From assembly GCA_900142905.1 (NCBI GenBank), contig FSRV01000002.1, positions 2,356,001 to 2,420,000 of the forward strand: a stretch of 64,000 bases of DNA, written 5' to 3'. The DNA comes from Burkholderia sp. GAS332. GTDB taxonomy: Bacteria > Pseudomonadota > Gammaproteobacteria > Burkholderiales > Burkholderiaceae. A program made the translations under genes and the position numbers. Below, in pieces: positions 9,632-18,461 of the stretch (position 1 is the first letter of the stretch; every line of letters begins with the position of its first letter). The notes under the pieces were generated by a model. It was given only the letters and a program-made list of their open reading frames with translations. It was not told the origin of the DNA and did no database searches.

Positions 9632-9937
9632 GGTTTTTTGCCTGTGCGGCGCTTGTTTCTGTACGCCTGCGGTGTTGGGCTTTCCTTGATCTGGTTGCCT
9701 GCGCGGCGCTTGTTCGTCTGTGTGCCTACGGCGTTGGCCTTTCCTTGCATTGTTATCGGTCTATTAGCGTTGCCCCTGTGCGGGGCGGCACCTACTTTTC
9801 TTTGCCTGCTGCAAAGAAAAGTAGGCAAAAGAAAGCAGCTCGAACCCCCTGCTAAGCGGGTCCCCCGCGCAGCCACGGTAGTGGTGCATCTGGAATCCGT
9901 GCCCTCGCACATTCAGCGTCAGTGACAAAGGGCTCAT
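9632..9937 (+). repeat. Left arm of a large imperfect inverted repeat
   Basis: This arm is matched in reverse complement by 10191-10500, with scattered substitutions and small indels. The outer part holds about two tandem copies of a unit near 57 bp beginning GCCTGNGCGGCGCTTGTT; the inner part holds a palindrome and a conserved stretch containing CCCCCTGCTAAGCGGGTCCC. No credible gene lies in it. Similar hairpin elements are, from general knowledge, frequent between genes in Paraburkholderia; a genome-wide search would confirm. Confidence 0.85.
9791..9825. repeat. 35-bp palindrome, 15-bp perfect arms
   Basis: CCTACTTTTCTTTGC at 9791-9805 and its exact reverse complement at 9811-9825 flank a 5-base loop. 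It lies about 200 bases past the bcsC stop and could form a strong stem in the bcs transcript, though no U-run follows, so a simple intrinsic terminator is not shown. Confidence 0.9.
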
Positions 9938-10190
9938 CAGCTCCCACTCCGCACTGCGTGCGTCGCGGATGGGTCTGCCTGGGAAACCATGGGGCTTCGA
10001 TTTCGCCTGGTGGGGGCCATCGGCTTCGCCTCGGCGAGGCGTCTGTGCTCTTTCGAGCGAAACGCACTCCGAATGAAATGTCTGGCGGCGACCGCGCAAT
10101 GATGAACCGGTGTTCCGAGAAAAACGCGAACGCCAGGCGCAGCTTACGGGTTTAAGAAATGCGCGTCGGCGCGCGCAGCGCCGCCGGAAG
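9938..10190. other. Spacer between the inverted-repeat arms, no gene seen
   Basis: About 250 bases separate the arms. They contain short GC-rich stems (for example GGCGCGCGCAGCGCC near 10168) but no reading frame with protein-like composition, no transposase fragment and no RNA gene that I can recognise. Confidence 0.6.
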
Positions 10191-10500
10191 TATGACGGCT
10201 TTGTCACCAGGGCTGAATGTGCGAGAGCACAGATTCCAGATGCACCACTACCGTGGCTGTGCGGGGGACCCGCTTAGCAGGGGGTTCGAGCCGCTTTCTT
10301 TTGCCTACTTTTCTTTGCGGCGGCAAAGAAAAGTAGGTGCTGCCCCGCACAGGGGCGACGCTAATAGACCACTAAGAATTCAAGGAAAGGCCAACGCCAC
10401 AGGCACACAGACGAACAAGCGCCGCGAAGGCAACCAGATCAAGCAAAGCCCACCACCGCAGGCAAGCAGCCAGAACAAGCGCCGAACAGGCAAAAAAACC
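10191..10500 (-). repeat. Right arm of the large inverted repeat
   Basis: Reverse complement of the arm at 9632-9937 with perhaps 10-15 percent divergence, including the same 15-bp-arm palindrome and the same two outer units near 57 bp. The outer end falls within about two bases of the stop codon of the DUF2252 gene. Confidence 0.85.
10304..10337. repeat. 34-bp palindrome, second copy
   Basis: The same 15-base arms as in the copy at 9791-9825 (10304-10318 and 10323-10337), here with a 4-base GGCG loop. Perfect conservation of both stems, while flanking DNA has drifted, suggests the hairpin is the selected part of the element. Confidence 0.9.
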
Positions 10501-10501
10501 A

Positions 10502-11734
10502 TCAGTTATCCTGACACTCAACAGCATACCGCCGACAATGCTCCAAATACCCAGCCGAATGGCTACCAACAAGCTCGACAATACTCTTCCAAAGCCACCC
10601 CGGCGCATCGAGGGTCTTCGACCGATTCCTCCGCAGCTCAGCAAGCCAGGCCGCCCGCTCCCCACCATCCATCTGCCGCGCATGCGCCTTCCCCACCACC
10701 ATCGCCAGAAAGCGCGCAGCTTTCACCGCCTCATCCTGAGTCAACTGCTCAATCGTCAACTTCATATCCTGCGGCAGCAGCTCCCGTATCACCACAGCAC
10801 GATCCGATAACCGCGCCGCCCGCATCCGCTCGCCCAACGAAGGCGACAAATGCCGCGCCCCCTCCACCACCCGCTCGGCGTTATCCCGCGGCATGCGCAC
10901 GCCAGGATAGCGCGGCGCCGCCGCCTGCGCGGCTTCCTTGATGTCGATCAGGCACAGATCGTCGCCATCCACAGCAGCACCGTCGATATCCAGCAGCACC
11001 GCATACCGCAATCGCCCCAGCGAGCTACAACCCTTCACCCAGTAAGCCGCGTCGAGCACCTCGACATCAGCGTCGTCGCCACTGCCGCGCAACATCGTCG
11101 CGAGCCGCGCCAGCGAATCCTTCTCGAACAACGCCTCAATCTGGTGCCGTTCCCTCTTCGCCAACGGCCAGAACCGTGGCCCAAGCGGAATGCTCGGCTC
11201 GACATCCTCAATCCGCTCCTCCGCCAGATGACGCCACGAACGACGCACCGCTTCCTTCATCACCACCCTCACCGCCTCAGGCTTCTCGGCATGGATGTCG
11301 GCATCGCCGGCCGCTTCGTCGAAAGCGCGCTCGTAGCCATCCGCCAACGCTTCCATCATATGCACGGTCGTCACGCCAGGCAGGTCCGAACCGCGCGCGG
11401 CCGTCGCCAGTGAAAGCCCAAGACGGATCAGGTCGTGCGCGGGATTGCCGATCACCGTCTGGTCGAGGTCGCGAATCAGTATCTCGACACGCCCTTGCGC
11501 ATCGGCAACCGGTCCAAGATTGCCGGTGTGGCAATCGCCGCAAATCCAGATCGCCGGACCTTCGGGCAAGGCGTGGCTCTCCATCCCGTCGAGCCATTCG
11601 TAGAACTTGCTTGTGTTACCACGCACATAAGCATGCGCCGAGCGCGCCATTCTGGCGTTGCGGCGCGTGGTCAATAGCGCCTGCCGTGCGCCCGGTTTAG
11701 GCAGCTTGTTTCGTGTGATGTTTTTCTTTGGCAT
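10502..11734 (-). CDS. DUF2252 family protein
   Basis: A 410-residue member of the uncharacterised DUF2252 family, recognised from RGNTSKFYEWL, the motif WICGDCHTGNLGP and the IRDLDQTVIGNPAHDLIRL block, which together recall aminoglycoside-phosphotransferase/kinase-like folds (GDCHxxN and D-x-D positions). The activity is not known. The frame is open up to 11842, but the ATG at 11734 is preferred because the sequence before it is basic and unlike the family; the ribosome site there is weak. The stop codon lies at the edge of the intergenic inverted repeat. It stands alone on the minus strand, divergent from the sensor kinase downstream of 12205. Confidence 0.85.
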   Translation of the reverse strand: MPKKNITRNKLPKPGARQALLTTRRNARMARSAHAYVRGNTSKFYEWLDGMESHALPEGPAIWICGDCHTGNLGPVADAQGRVEILIRDLDQTVIGNPAHDLIRLGLSLATAARGSDLPGVTTVHMMEALADGYERAFDEAAGDADIHAEKPEAVRVVMKEAVRRSWRHLAEERIEDVEPSIPLGPRFWPLAKRERHQIEALFEKDSLARLATMLRGSGDDADVEVLDAAYWVKGCSSLGRLRYAVLLDIDGAAVDGDDLCLIDIKEAAQAAAPRYPGVRMPRDNAERVVEGARHLSPSLGERMRAARLSDRAVVIRELLPQDMKLTIEQLTQDEAVKAARFLAMVVGKAHARQMDGGERAAWLAELRRNRSKTLDAPGWLWKSIVELVGSHSAGYLEHCRRYAVECQDN

Positions 11735-12204
11735 CGCTTTTTTCGGCCTTATGTGGTCCGCGTTTATTGAAGTTCGAATCCGGCGTAGCGCCCAACTCCC
11801 ACCATGCGCCCGTTGGCGCAAACGAACAAGTGCGCTCAGCACGAAACACGCCTGACCCGAGCCTGTCGGCTCAGACCCATCATTGAGCAGCGCTGAAGCG
11901 CTGGAGAATCGATCAAAAACAGCGACACGTGCGCTTCTTTCCGCTATTCAACGCGTCACTTGAATGAGCCAGGTAAAAGTTGCCAGGCCCTTCCCGTGCA
12001 GACGTTCGGCTAAACCCGTAAAGCACGCGCGATTGGGTCACCAGCCAAGCGTTGTGGCCTACAATTGTTGCTGCCGCGGGGCCGCTTCGCGCCCGCTGTG
12101 CAAGGCAGAAGATTCATCCTGACTCCTGCTGAACATCCACGCGCGCCATGCGCGCCGGCAGAGTGGGAACACACTCATCGACGTGACCTCTGTGGAGCGC
12201 AGCA
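11735..12204. other. Intergenic region between DUF2252 gene and sensor kinase, no gene seen
   Basis: About 470 bases of divergent upstream DNA. It contains two clean small hairpins, GAGCC-TGTC-GGCTC at 11859-11872 and CAGCGCT-GA-AGCGCTG at 11888-11903. No convincing promoter consensus, operator or small gene was found. Confidence 0.5.
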
Positions 12205-14757
12205 ATGCCATTTCCGGCACAAGATCATGGCTGCCCCGGCTGGAACGGGGAAATGGCGCGGCGCATCAGCGAGTTCGACTGGGCCGCGACGGACCTCCGC
12301 GCGATCGAAAACTGGCCGCGCAGTCTGACCGCCACCGTTCAAATGCTGCTCGCCTCGCCCGTGCCCCTGGTGCTTCTATGGGGCAAACCAGGCTACATGA
12401 TCTACAACGACGCCTACGCAATCTTCGCGGGCGGACGGCATCCGTATCTGCTCGGCTGTCCGGTCGAACGCGGCTGGCCCGAGGTCGCCGAATTCAACCG
12501 TCATGTGATGAGAACATGTCTTGCCGGCGGCACCCTGTCGTACCGCGACAAGGAACTGGTCCTGCTGCGCGACGGCAAGCCCGAAGACGTCTGGATGGAC
12601 CTCTACTACAGCCCGGTCGCCGACGACAGCGGCGCACCTGCGGGCGTACTGGCGATGGTCGTCGAAACCACCGCACGTGTCCTGACGGAACGCTGGCGGC
12701 AACGTGCCGAAGCGGAGCTGCACGAGACCAACGAACGGCTGCAACTCGCGCTCAACACCGGCGCCGTGCTCGGCACATGGGTGCTCGACCTGCGCGCCGG
12801 CACCGTCACCGGTGACGAACGTTTCGCGCGCACCTTTTCATTCCCCCTGGAAGAGGCCGCGAAAGGGGTCGAGCGCAACGCCGCGACGCAAGTGATCCAT
12901 CCGGACGACCAGCCGCTCAACGACCGCCTGATGATCGAAGCCATGCGCACCGGCCAGCCGTTTCGCGCCGAGTACCGGATTCGCCGGCCCGATGGCGACT
13001 ATATGTGGGTGCAGGCAAACGGTCAGTGCGAGTTCGATGAACATGGGGAACCGACGCGCTTTCCCGGCGTGCTGATCGACATCCACGAACGCAAGATCGC
13101 TGAACAATCGCTGCGCCAGTTGACCGAAACGCTCGAACAACGCGTCGCCGATGAGGTCGCTGCACGGGCACTCGCCGAAGAGCAACTGCGCCAGGCCCAG
13201 AAGATGGAAGCGATCGGCAGCCTCACAGGCGGCGTCGCGCACGACTTCAACAATGTGCTGCAAGTGATCAACGGTAATCTGCAGATGCTCGCCGCCGATA
13301 CCGACGGCAATCCGGCCACGCTGCGGCGGTTGTCCGCCGCGACCGACGCTGTCAAACGTGGCGCGAAACTGGCCGCGCATCTGCTCGCCTTCGCGCGCCG
13401 CCAGCCGCTCTCGCCTACCGTGCTGAATCCGCGCCGCCTGCTCGCCGGCATGAGCGAGATGCTGCACCGCGCACTCGGTGAGACCGTCAAGATCGAAACG
13501 GTGTTGAGCGACGACCTGTGGAATGTGCAAGCCGATCGCAATCAACTCGAAAACGCGCTGCTCAATCTCGCGATCAACGCGCGCGACGCGATGCAAACCG
13601 ACGGCACGCTCACCGTCAGCGCGACGAATCGCGTGCTGGATCATGCGTTTTGCCGCGGCAAGCCGGAGCTCTCGGTAGGCGAATACGTGGTGTTCTCGGT
13701 GACCGACACCGGCACCGGTATGAAGCCCGAGATTCTGGAGCACGCATTCGAACCGTTCTTCACGACCAAGCCCGACGGCCACGGCACCGGCCTGGGCTTA
13801 AGCATGGTGTTCGGTTTCGTCAGACAAAGCGGCGGTCATACGCTGATCGACAGCGAAGTGGGACGCGGCACCACCGTCTCGCTGTTTTTCCCGCGCTGCT
13901 GCGAGCCGGAAACAGCCGAAGCCGTCGATCAGACCGCAGCGCCGGTGGGCGGCGGCGAAACGATCCTGGTGGTCGAAGACGATGCGGATGTGCGTCTGAC
14001 CGCCGTCGAAATGCTCGCGCAACTCGGCTATAAAGTGCTCACGGCATCGAGTGGCGACGCGGCGCTCGAATTCATCGATAGCGACGTGCCGATCGATCTG
14101 CTGTTTACCGATGTCGTGATGCCCGGCCAGGTGAAAAGCGTGGAACTGGCGCAGCGTGCCGCGGCGCGTTCGCCCACGGTGCCGACACTCTTCACCTCCG
14201 GCTATACGCGCGACGAGATCGTCCATCACGGCAAGCTCGACGCCGGCATCACGCTGCTCTCCAAACCTTACCGGCGTGACGATCTCGCGCGCAAGGTGCG
14301 CAGCGTGTTGCGCGCTGAGGTCGCCGGCTTGGGCGATGGCAAGATCGCCCCTTGCGTGCCGCACACGGCCTACGATCCAGCCGGCACGCCCGCTCACGTG
14401 CTGCTGGTCGAAGACGATGCCGATTCGCGCAACGCACTCAGCGACCTGCTCGGCGCGCTGGGGCTCGACTGCACGGCGGTCGCGAGCGCCGAGGAAGCGC
14501 TGCCGCTCGTGTCCACACAACGTTTCGACATCCTGTTCACGGACCTGACGTTGCCCGGCATGTCCGGCGACAACCTGGCGCGCGCTGTGCTGCGTCAGCA
14601 GCCGGACATCCACGTGTTGGTGGTGTCGGGCTATGGCCCGCGCGCCGAGATCGGCGACATCATCCCCGGCGCACGGCTGCTCGGCAAGCCGCTCGACATC
14701 GCGGAGCTGCGGCGCGAACTCGCGGAGTGGCTCGATCACACGGAGGCGGCTTCCTAG
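12205..14757 (+). CDS. Hybrid sensor histidine kinase with PAS domains and two receiver domains
   Basis: An 850-residue soluble kinase. Order: N-terminal PAS-like domain (about 15-150, containing [13 protein letters not shown]), a second PAS/PAC (about 165-300, ending [10 protein letters not shown]), coiled coil, HisKA with the phospho-accepting His346 in GGVAHDFNN, HATPase with N-box [10 protein letters not shown] and G-boxes DTGTGM and GHGTGLGLS, receiver 1 with Asp636 ([10 protein letters not shown]), and receiver 2 with Asp780 ([10 protein letters not shown]). No membrane helix is seen, so the stimulus is probably cytoplasmic, such as redox or light through a PAS ligand. GGAG 9 bases before the ATG supports the start. 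There is no output regulator alongside apart from the Crp-like gene that follows. Confidence 0.93.
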   Translation: MPFPAQDHGCPGWNGEMARRISEFDWAATDLRAIENWPRSLTATVQMLLASPVPLVLLWGKPGYMIYNDAYAIFAGGRHPYLLGCPVERGWPEVAEFNRHVMRTCLAGGTLSYRDKELVLLRDGKPEDVWMDLYYSPVADDSGAPAGVLAMVVETTARVLTERWRQRAEAELHETNERLQLALNTGAVLGTWVLDLRAGTVTGDERFARTFSFPLEEAAKGVERNAATQVIHPDDQPLNDRLMIEAMRTGQPFRAEYRIRRPDGDYMWVQANGQCEFDEHGEPTRFPGVLIDIHERKIAEQSLRQLTETLEQRVADEVAARALAEEQLRQAQKMEAIGSLTGGVAHDFNNVLQVINGNLQMLAADTDGNPATLRRLSAATDAVKRGAKLAAHLLAFARRQPLSPTVLNPRRLLAGMSEMLHRALGETVKIETVLSDDLWNVQADRNQLENALLNLAINARDAMQTDGTLTVSATNRVLDHAFCRGKPELSVGEYVVFSVTDTGTGMKPEILEHAFEPFFTTKPDGHGTGLGLSMVFGFVRQSGGHTLIDSEVGRGTTVSLFFPRCCEPETAEAVDQTAAPVGGGETILVVEDDADVRLTAVEMLAQLGYKVLTASSGDAALEFIDSDVPIDLLFTDVVMPGQVKSVELAQRAAARSPTVPTLFTSGYTRDEIVHHGKLDAGITLLSKPYRRDDLARKVRSVLRAEVAGLGDGKIAPCVPHTAYDPAGTPAHVLLVEDDADSRNALSDLLGALGLDCTAVASAEEALPLVSTQRFDILFTDLTLPGMSGDNLARAVLRQQPDIHVLVVSGYGPRAEIGDIIPGARLLGKPLDIAELRRELAEWLDHTEAAS

Positions 14758-14820
14758 GCTCGCCTGCTCCGCGCAACCGACTGATGTTTCGCTGCCTCAG
14801 TGCAGCGTAGGGTAGCGCTG

Positions 14821-14833
14821 CCCTATAATAGGG
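14821..14833 (+). promoter_or_regulatory. Palindrome over a TATAAT-like -10, upstream of the Crp/Fnr gene
   Basis: CCCTAT-A-ATAGGG is an inverted repeat that contains TATAAT at 14824-14829; the -35 position 17 bases upstream (TGCAGC) is poor. A regulator binding here would cover the -10 element. The Crp-type gene starts at 15010, which would imply a leader of about 170 bases. Inference only. Confidence 0.3.
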
Positions 14834-15009
14834 TAAGGGTCACCCGGATCGCAGGAACGCATCTCCTTGCGATCGTGCCGCAGAGGCCAACAGCACCGTT
14901 CAGCCAGCTTCACGTCGAACCTCAGTTGAAGTCTGGCCTCAACAGTCGATTTTTCAGCGTAATCGTTCGAAAACGACGCCGTTTTTCAACAGCTTGTCGA
15001 GGAGCGGCG

Positions 15010-15729
15010 ATGTCAAAATCGCATCACCCCAAAGAGAATCACCTGCTATCGGTCTTGCCGGAGGCAGAGTGGAAGCGCATCGAACCGCATCTCATACCGG
15101 TCGATATGCCGCTGGGACAGGTGGTGTACGAGTCCGGCGACCGCCTCGATCACGTCTATTTCCCCACCACCGCCATCATCTCGCTGCTGTACGTCATGGA
15201 AGACGGCGCGTCCGCCGAGATAGCGATTGTCGGTAACGAAGGGCTCGTCGGTATCGCGCTCTTTATGGGGGGAGAAACCACGCCCAGCCGCGCCGTCGTG
15301 CAAAGCGCAGGGCACGCCTACCGGCTGGACGCACGCATCCTGAAGGAGGAGTTTCATCGTGCCGGCCCCGTGCAGCGGCTCCTGCTTCGCTACACCCAGG
15401 CGCTGATTACGCAGATGGCGCAAACCGCCGTCTGCAACCGGCATCACTCGATCGATCAACAGTTGTGCCGCTGGCTGCTGCTGAGCATTGATAGATTGCC
15501 GACCAACCAGTTGAAGATGACTCAGGAACTGATCGCCAATATGCTCGGTGTGCGCCGCCCCGGCGTAACCGAAGCCGCCACGAAGCTCCAGGATGCCGGG
15601 TTGATCCGCTACAGCTATGGCCATATCGAGGTGCTGGATCGGCCCGGGCTGGAAAAGCGTGTCTGCGAATGCTACGGCGTCGTGCGACGCGAATTCGACC
15701 GGCTGTTGCCCGATCTGCGCGCAATCTAG
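15010..15729 (+). CDS. Crp/Fnr family transcriptional regulator
   Basis: A 239-residue regulator with an N-terminal cyclic-nucleotide-binding-like beta-roll (about 20-140, with YFPTTAIISLLYVMEDG) and a C-terminal winged helix (about 150-215, MTQELIANMLGVRRPGVTEA as recognition region). No N-terminal Fe-S cysteine cluster of the FNR type is present. The frame extends upstream to 14800, but ATG 15010 with GGAGCGGCG just before it gives the family's normal length. This subtype is common in Burkholderiales and rhizobia and responds to unknown signals. It lies 250 bases after the hybrid kinase and converges with the DUF3096 gene, leaving 8 bases between stops. Confidence 0.9.
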   Translation: MSKSHHPKENHLLSVLPEAEWKRIEPHLIPVDMPLGQVVYESGDRLDHVYFPTTAIISLLYVMEDGASAEIAIVGNEGLVGIALFMGGETTPSRAVVQSAGHAYRLDARILKEEFHRAGPVQRLLLRYTQALITQMAQTAVCNRHHSIDQQLCRWLLLSIDRLPTNQLKMTQELIANMLGVRRPGVTEAATKLQDAGLIRYSYGHIEVLDRPGLEKRVCECYGVVRREFDRLLPDLRAI

Positions 15730-15737
15730 AGGCGCGT

Positions 15738-15884
15738 TCAGTGAATGTGGCTGCCGAAAAGTCCCAGCAGTCCAATCACAATCAGATAGATCGCCACGAT
15801 GTAGTTCAACAGACGTGGCACCACCAGAATCAGGATGCCGGCAATCAATGAGACCAGTGGACCTGCACTTGTGAGCATATGCAT
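15738..15884 (-). CDS. Small hydrophobic DUF3096-family membrane protein
   Basis: A 48-residue protein, nearly all membrane: two helices around GPLVSLIAGILILVVP and YIVAIYLIVIGLLGLFG. The ATG at 15884 is chosen because GAGGAGA lies 5-6 bases before it; an in-frame start at 15932 has no such site. It follows the SYLF lipoprotein gene on the same strand by 57 bases and is probably cotranscribed. DUF3096 proteins are of unknown function. Confidence 0.85.
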   Translation of the reverse strand: MHMLTSAGPLVSLIAGILILVVPRLLNYIVAIYLIVIGLLGLFGSHIH

Positions 15885-15941
15885 GATTGTCTCCTCGCTC
15901 GCTCGCGGCACACGCCGTAAGCGAGCCTCCACCCGCTCGCG

Positions 15942-16529
15942 TTAAAGAGTTTTGAGCCGGCTGACCTTCGTACCGTCGAGCGTCGCGCCTGCCATCAGCC
16001 CAGTGTTGGTCAACACGAACGCGTCCACCTGACCGGTTGCCGTACTCGTATCGACGTTGCCGTTCGCCCCGACCTTCAGTAATGCCACCGACGCATCGCC
16101 GCCCGCCGACCAGCCTTCGCTGTTACGGAATTTTGCCAGCGATTCTTCCGTCATGAACAGAAAGATGATTGCCTTCGACTGCGCGCCGGCTTGCCAGCCG
16201 ATCGAACCCGTTGCAGTGCTGTAGTACCCGACGGTGTGCCCGCCGACCCGCAGCGAGCCCTCGCCATACTGGCCGCCTACGACGAAGCCGGCATCGATAA
16301 CCGACGGGAACACCAGCACCCCACGAGCCTTCGCAACCAGTTCGCGCGATCCGTTTGCGTCGTTGTAGAGACGCCCCAAAGTCGAGTCTACACCGGCGTC
16401 GATGCTGTGACGCTTGCTCATCTGTGCGCTACTGGCATCGGACGGACTCGTGGTCGTGCAACCTGACACCGCAAGCCCGATCGCGAGGATCGAACCGGGT
16501 GTCGTGAATAGAAACTTTCTTCGTAGCAT
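15942..16529 (-). CDS. SYLF (Ysc84) domain lipoprotein, BPSL1445 type
   Basis: A 195-residue secreted lipoprotein with lipobox LAVSGC near residue 22, followed by the lipid-binding SYLF domain (KARGVLVFPSVIDAGFVVGG, then YGEGSLRVGG and WQAGAQSKAIIFLFMTEESL). The family is widespread in Burkholderia and has been linked to lipid or membrane binding; the exact role is open. Two ATGs are adjacent (16532, 16529); the second stands at better distance from GGAGG. It is divergent from the small YWR-motif gene at 16728, and the shared control region holds two GTAC-type inverted repeats. Confidence 0.88.
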   Translation of the reverse strand: MLRRKFLFTTPGSILAIGLAVSGCTTTSPSDASSAQMSKRHSIDAGVDSTLGRLYNDANGSRELVAKARGVLVFPSVIDAGFVVGGQYGEGSLRVGGHTVGYYSTATGSIGWQAGAQSKAIIFLFMTEESLAKFRNSEGWSAGGDASVALLKVGANGNVDTSTATGQVDAFVLTNTGLMAGATLDGTKVSRLKTL

Positions 16530-16589
16530 CATGGCCTCCACTTCTACAGATAGTGAAGCTGACACTACACTCGATCGATTCCGGAAGCG

Positions 16590-16603
16590 GTACGTCAGCG
16601 TAC
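16590..16603. promoter_or_regulatory. Inverted repeat GTACG-N4-CGTAC in a divergent promoter region
   Basis: GTACG at 16590-16594 and CGTAC at 16599-16603 with a 4-base spacer, 60 bases before the SYLF lipoprotein start. Similar GTACGG/CCGTAC elements lie at 16648-16661 and 18185-18200, so it may be a shared operator. No regulator is assigned. Confidence 0.4.
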
Positions 16604-16647
16604 AAACTGCCGGCTATCTGCGGCGCGTGGACGCTGATTCGCGGCTT

Positions 16648-16661
16648 GTACGGTACCGTGC
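16648..16661. promoter_or_regulatory. GTACGGTACCGTGC palindrome in a divergent promoter region
   Basis: The core ACGGTACCGT (16650-16659) is a perfect 10-bp palindrome and the flanks extend the symmetry with one mismatch. It lies between the SYLF gene (-) and the small gene at 16728 (+), 67 bases before the latter. Confidence 0.45.
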
Positions 16662-16727
16662 AGACGCCGACCACGAATCGGCATATCCCGCAGCTGAGGC
16701 ATTGACCAGCCTCCCAAAGGAAAAGAA

Positions 16728-16940
16728 ATGTCACTGCACGAGTTTTCCAAAGATCTGGCCCACCTTGAATACGTTCTACCGCTGCTCGAACGAGGCAATC
16801 CGCTGTCACTACCGTACTGGCGGCAACGCGTCACCGCTTTGGAGGCGCAGCAGACCCTCCTGCCCGACGGTAAAAAACGCGTGGCCCGGTTGCTCAAGTT
16901 CTTCAACGAGTTCGAGCGTCGATCGGTTCCGGCCCGGTAG
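16728..16940 (+). CDS. Small protein with PYWR motif, unknown function
   Basis: A 70-residue soluble, charged, helical protein not assigned to a named family. AAAGGAAAAGAA precedes the ATG, a fair ribosome site. It has a clear relative in the same window at 38479: both read MS-x4-(S/D)K(D/E)(L/I)AH(L/F)E-V, then LSxYWR or LSYWR followed by R(V/L) and a basic helix. Conservation of two separated copies argues that both are real genes. Its divergent neighbour is the SYLF lipoprotein, and the intergenic palindromes suggest common control. Confidence 0.75.
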   Translation: MSLHEFSKDLAHLEYVLPLLERGNPLSLPYWRQRVTALEAQQTLLPDGKKRVARLLKFFNEFERRSVPAR

Positions 16941-17009
16941 CACCCTCGTGCCATGTCCGGTTCCGCGAATCAATGACGGAAGAAAGGCGTGACGTAGGCT
17001 CGCCGTCGA

Positions 17010-18077
17010 TCAAGCGTACTGGCGAAGGCGCAGTGCAAACTCCTCGAGGGCATCAATCCCGCTCAGTTCGGCACGACGGCACCAATTCTGCAACTGCAGG
17101 AGCAACTGCTCACGCGACACATTGGAGCGCTCCCACATCGCCACGAGTTCCTCACGCAACTCAGCATAGATATGCAGCTTCTGGTCGCCCTCCTGCCGGC
17201 AGGCGCGTTCTGTTACCCGCGTGTAGCTCGCCATCACCTCGTAGCGGTTGCGCAGTACCGCTTGCAGCGTAGCGTCATCGAGCACCGTCTTGCCTTTGAC
17301 CAGATGTGGCCTCGGCGCCACTTTCTTCACCTTCGCCAGTCCTAGCGCTGAAAGAATGAAGATGTACATCCAGCCGATGTCGAGTTCGTACCACTTGTTC
17401 GACAGCCTGGCGGATGTCGCGTAGGCGTGGTGATTGTTATGAAGCTCTTCCCCGCCGATCAGAATGCCCAGCGGAATGACATTCGTGCTCGCATCTGCCG
17501 TGTCGAAGTTGCGGTAGCCGCGAAAGTGGCCGATACCGTTGACCACGCCACCCGCCCAGAACGGAATCCAGATCATCTGGACGGCCCATACCGAGACGCC
17601 GACGATACCAAACAACGCAACGTCGATTACGATCAGCAGGCTTACGCCGAGGTTCGGATACTTCGCATAGAGGTTCCGTTCGATCCAGTCGTTCGGCGTG
17701 CCGTAAGCGAATTTGCGCAGCGTTTCTTCATTCTTTGTTTCGGCGCGGTAAAGTTCAGCACCACCGAGTAGAACCTTCCAGATGCCATGAGCCTGCGGGC
17801 TATGAGGATCCTCGGCGGTCTCGCACTTCGCGTGGTGCTTGCGGTGTACTGCCGCCCAGTGGCCGGTCACCATACCCGTCGTCAGCCACAGCCAGAAACG
17901 GAACATGTGGCTAACGAGCGGATGCAGCTCAAGCGCGCGATGCGCCTCGCAACGGTGAAGGTAGACCGTCACGCTAATAATCGTGACATGTGTCAGTAGC
18001 AGCGTGGCCAGCACAATCTGCCACCACGGCAGACCAAGCAAGCCGTTTGAGAAAAAAGCCAGTGAAGTTCGAAACAC
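17010..18077 (-). CDS. Acyl-CoA/acyl-lipid delta-9-type fatty-acid desaturase
   Basis: A 355-residue integral membrane di-iron desaturase. The three histidine boxes are visible: HRCEAH (41-46), HRKHH (78-82) and HNNHH (about 217-221, in LHNNHHAYATSARL), with the usual hydrophobic helices between them. The length and box spacing fit stearoyl-CoA-type desaturases that introduce the first double bond and adjust membrane fluidity. The start is GTG at 18077, with AGAGGG 7 bases before it. The C-terminal third is longer and more charged than in the shortest members. A perfect 7+7 inverted repeat stands 108 bases upstream. Confidence 0.92.
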   Translation of the reverse strand: MFRTSLAFFSNGLLGLPWWQIVLATLLLTHVTIISVTVYLHRCEAHRALELHPLVSHMFRFWLWLTTGMVTGHWAAVHRKHHAKCETAEDPHSPQAHGIWKVLLGGAELYRAETKNEETLRKFAYGTPNDWIERNLYAKYPNLGVSLLIVIDVALFGIVGVSVWAVQMIWIPFWAGGVVNGIGHFRGYRNFDTADASTNVIPLGILIGGEELHNNHHAYATSARLSNKWYELDIGWMYIFILSALGLAKVKKVAPRPHLVKGKTVLDDATLQAVLRNRYEVMASYTRVTERACRQEGDQKLHIYAELREELVAMWERSNVSREQLLLQLQNWCRRAELSGIDALEEFALRLRQYA

Positions 18078-18184
18078 GTTGGCCCTCTTTCAACGGAACC
18101 GTGAGTACTTCGTGCATCTTGAGCGCCTCGTCATGCCAATCACGAGCGATCGACCTCAGGATGTGCGCAATCGCCCGGCATGTC

Positions 18185-18200
18185 GGTACGGTCCCGTACC
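18185..18200. promoter_or_regulatory. GGTACGG-TC-CCGTACC inverted repeat upstream of the desaturase gene
   Basis: Seven-base perfect arms (18185-18191 and 18194-18200) around a 2-base centre, in the 384-base divergent region between desaturase (-) and entericidin (+). It resembles the elements at 16590 and 16648, and a looser TGTACGGTATCGG at 20417 upstream of the phosphoglucomutase gene. Confidence 0.45.
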
Positions 18201-18461
18201 AGAGTCCGCCGCGTCCACCCGATGTCGAGCCTCCACGAGCGACGTTCCATCAGCTTGAACGCAAACGTCCGCCATCGGACAGACGTTGATCCGGAATGCT
18301 GGCATTACTTAATTGTTCCATCGAATTCGCTCGCAGCGTGCTTGCAGCATGGATAGCAAACGGCACCAGGAATCAGCTTGTTCCTGCCGCTCCAGCCTCA
18401 GTGGAAAACGATCCGGCTTGCAACCGCTGCCGGTAATGCAAACGTTTCGCAGGAGGACACC

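Noticed and set aside
7528..9912. 794-codon open frame antisense to bcsC
   Set aside because: It mirrors the repetitive GC-rich linker and has arginine/leucine-rich, non-globular composition with no family features; the sense strand codes a clear BcsC.
9595..10501. Insertion sequence or CRISPR array in the repeat region
   Set aside because: No transposase, no target duplication seen and no regularly spaced short direct repeats.
10159..10941. 260-codon frame across the repeat and the 3' end of the DUF2252 gene
   Set aside because: Built from repeat DNA and an antisense stretch; proline/serine/alanine-rich without domain.
12052..12071. Sigma-54-like promoter before the hybrid kinase
   Set aside because: GG and GC dinucleotides are 12 bases apart where 10 are required.
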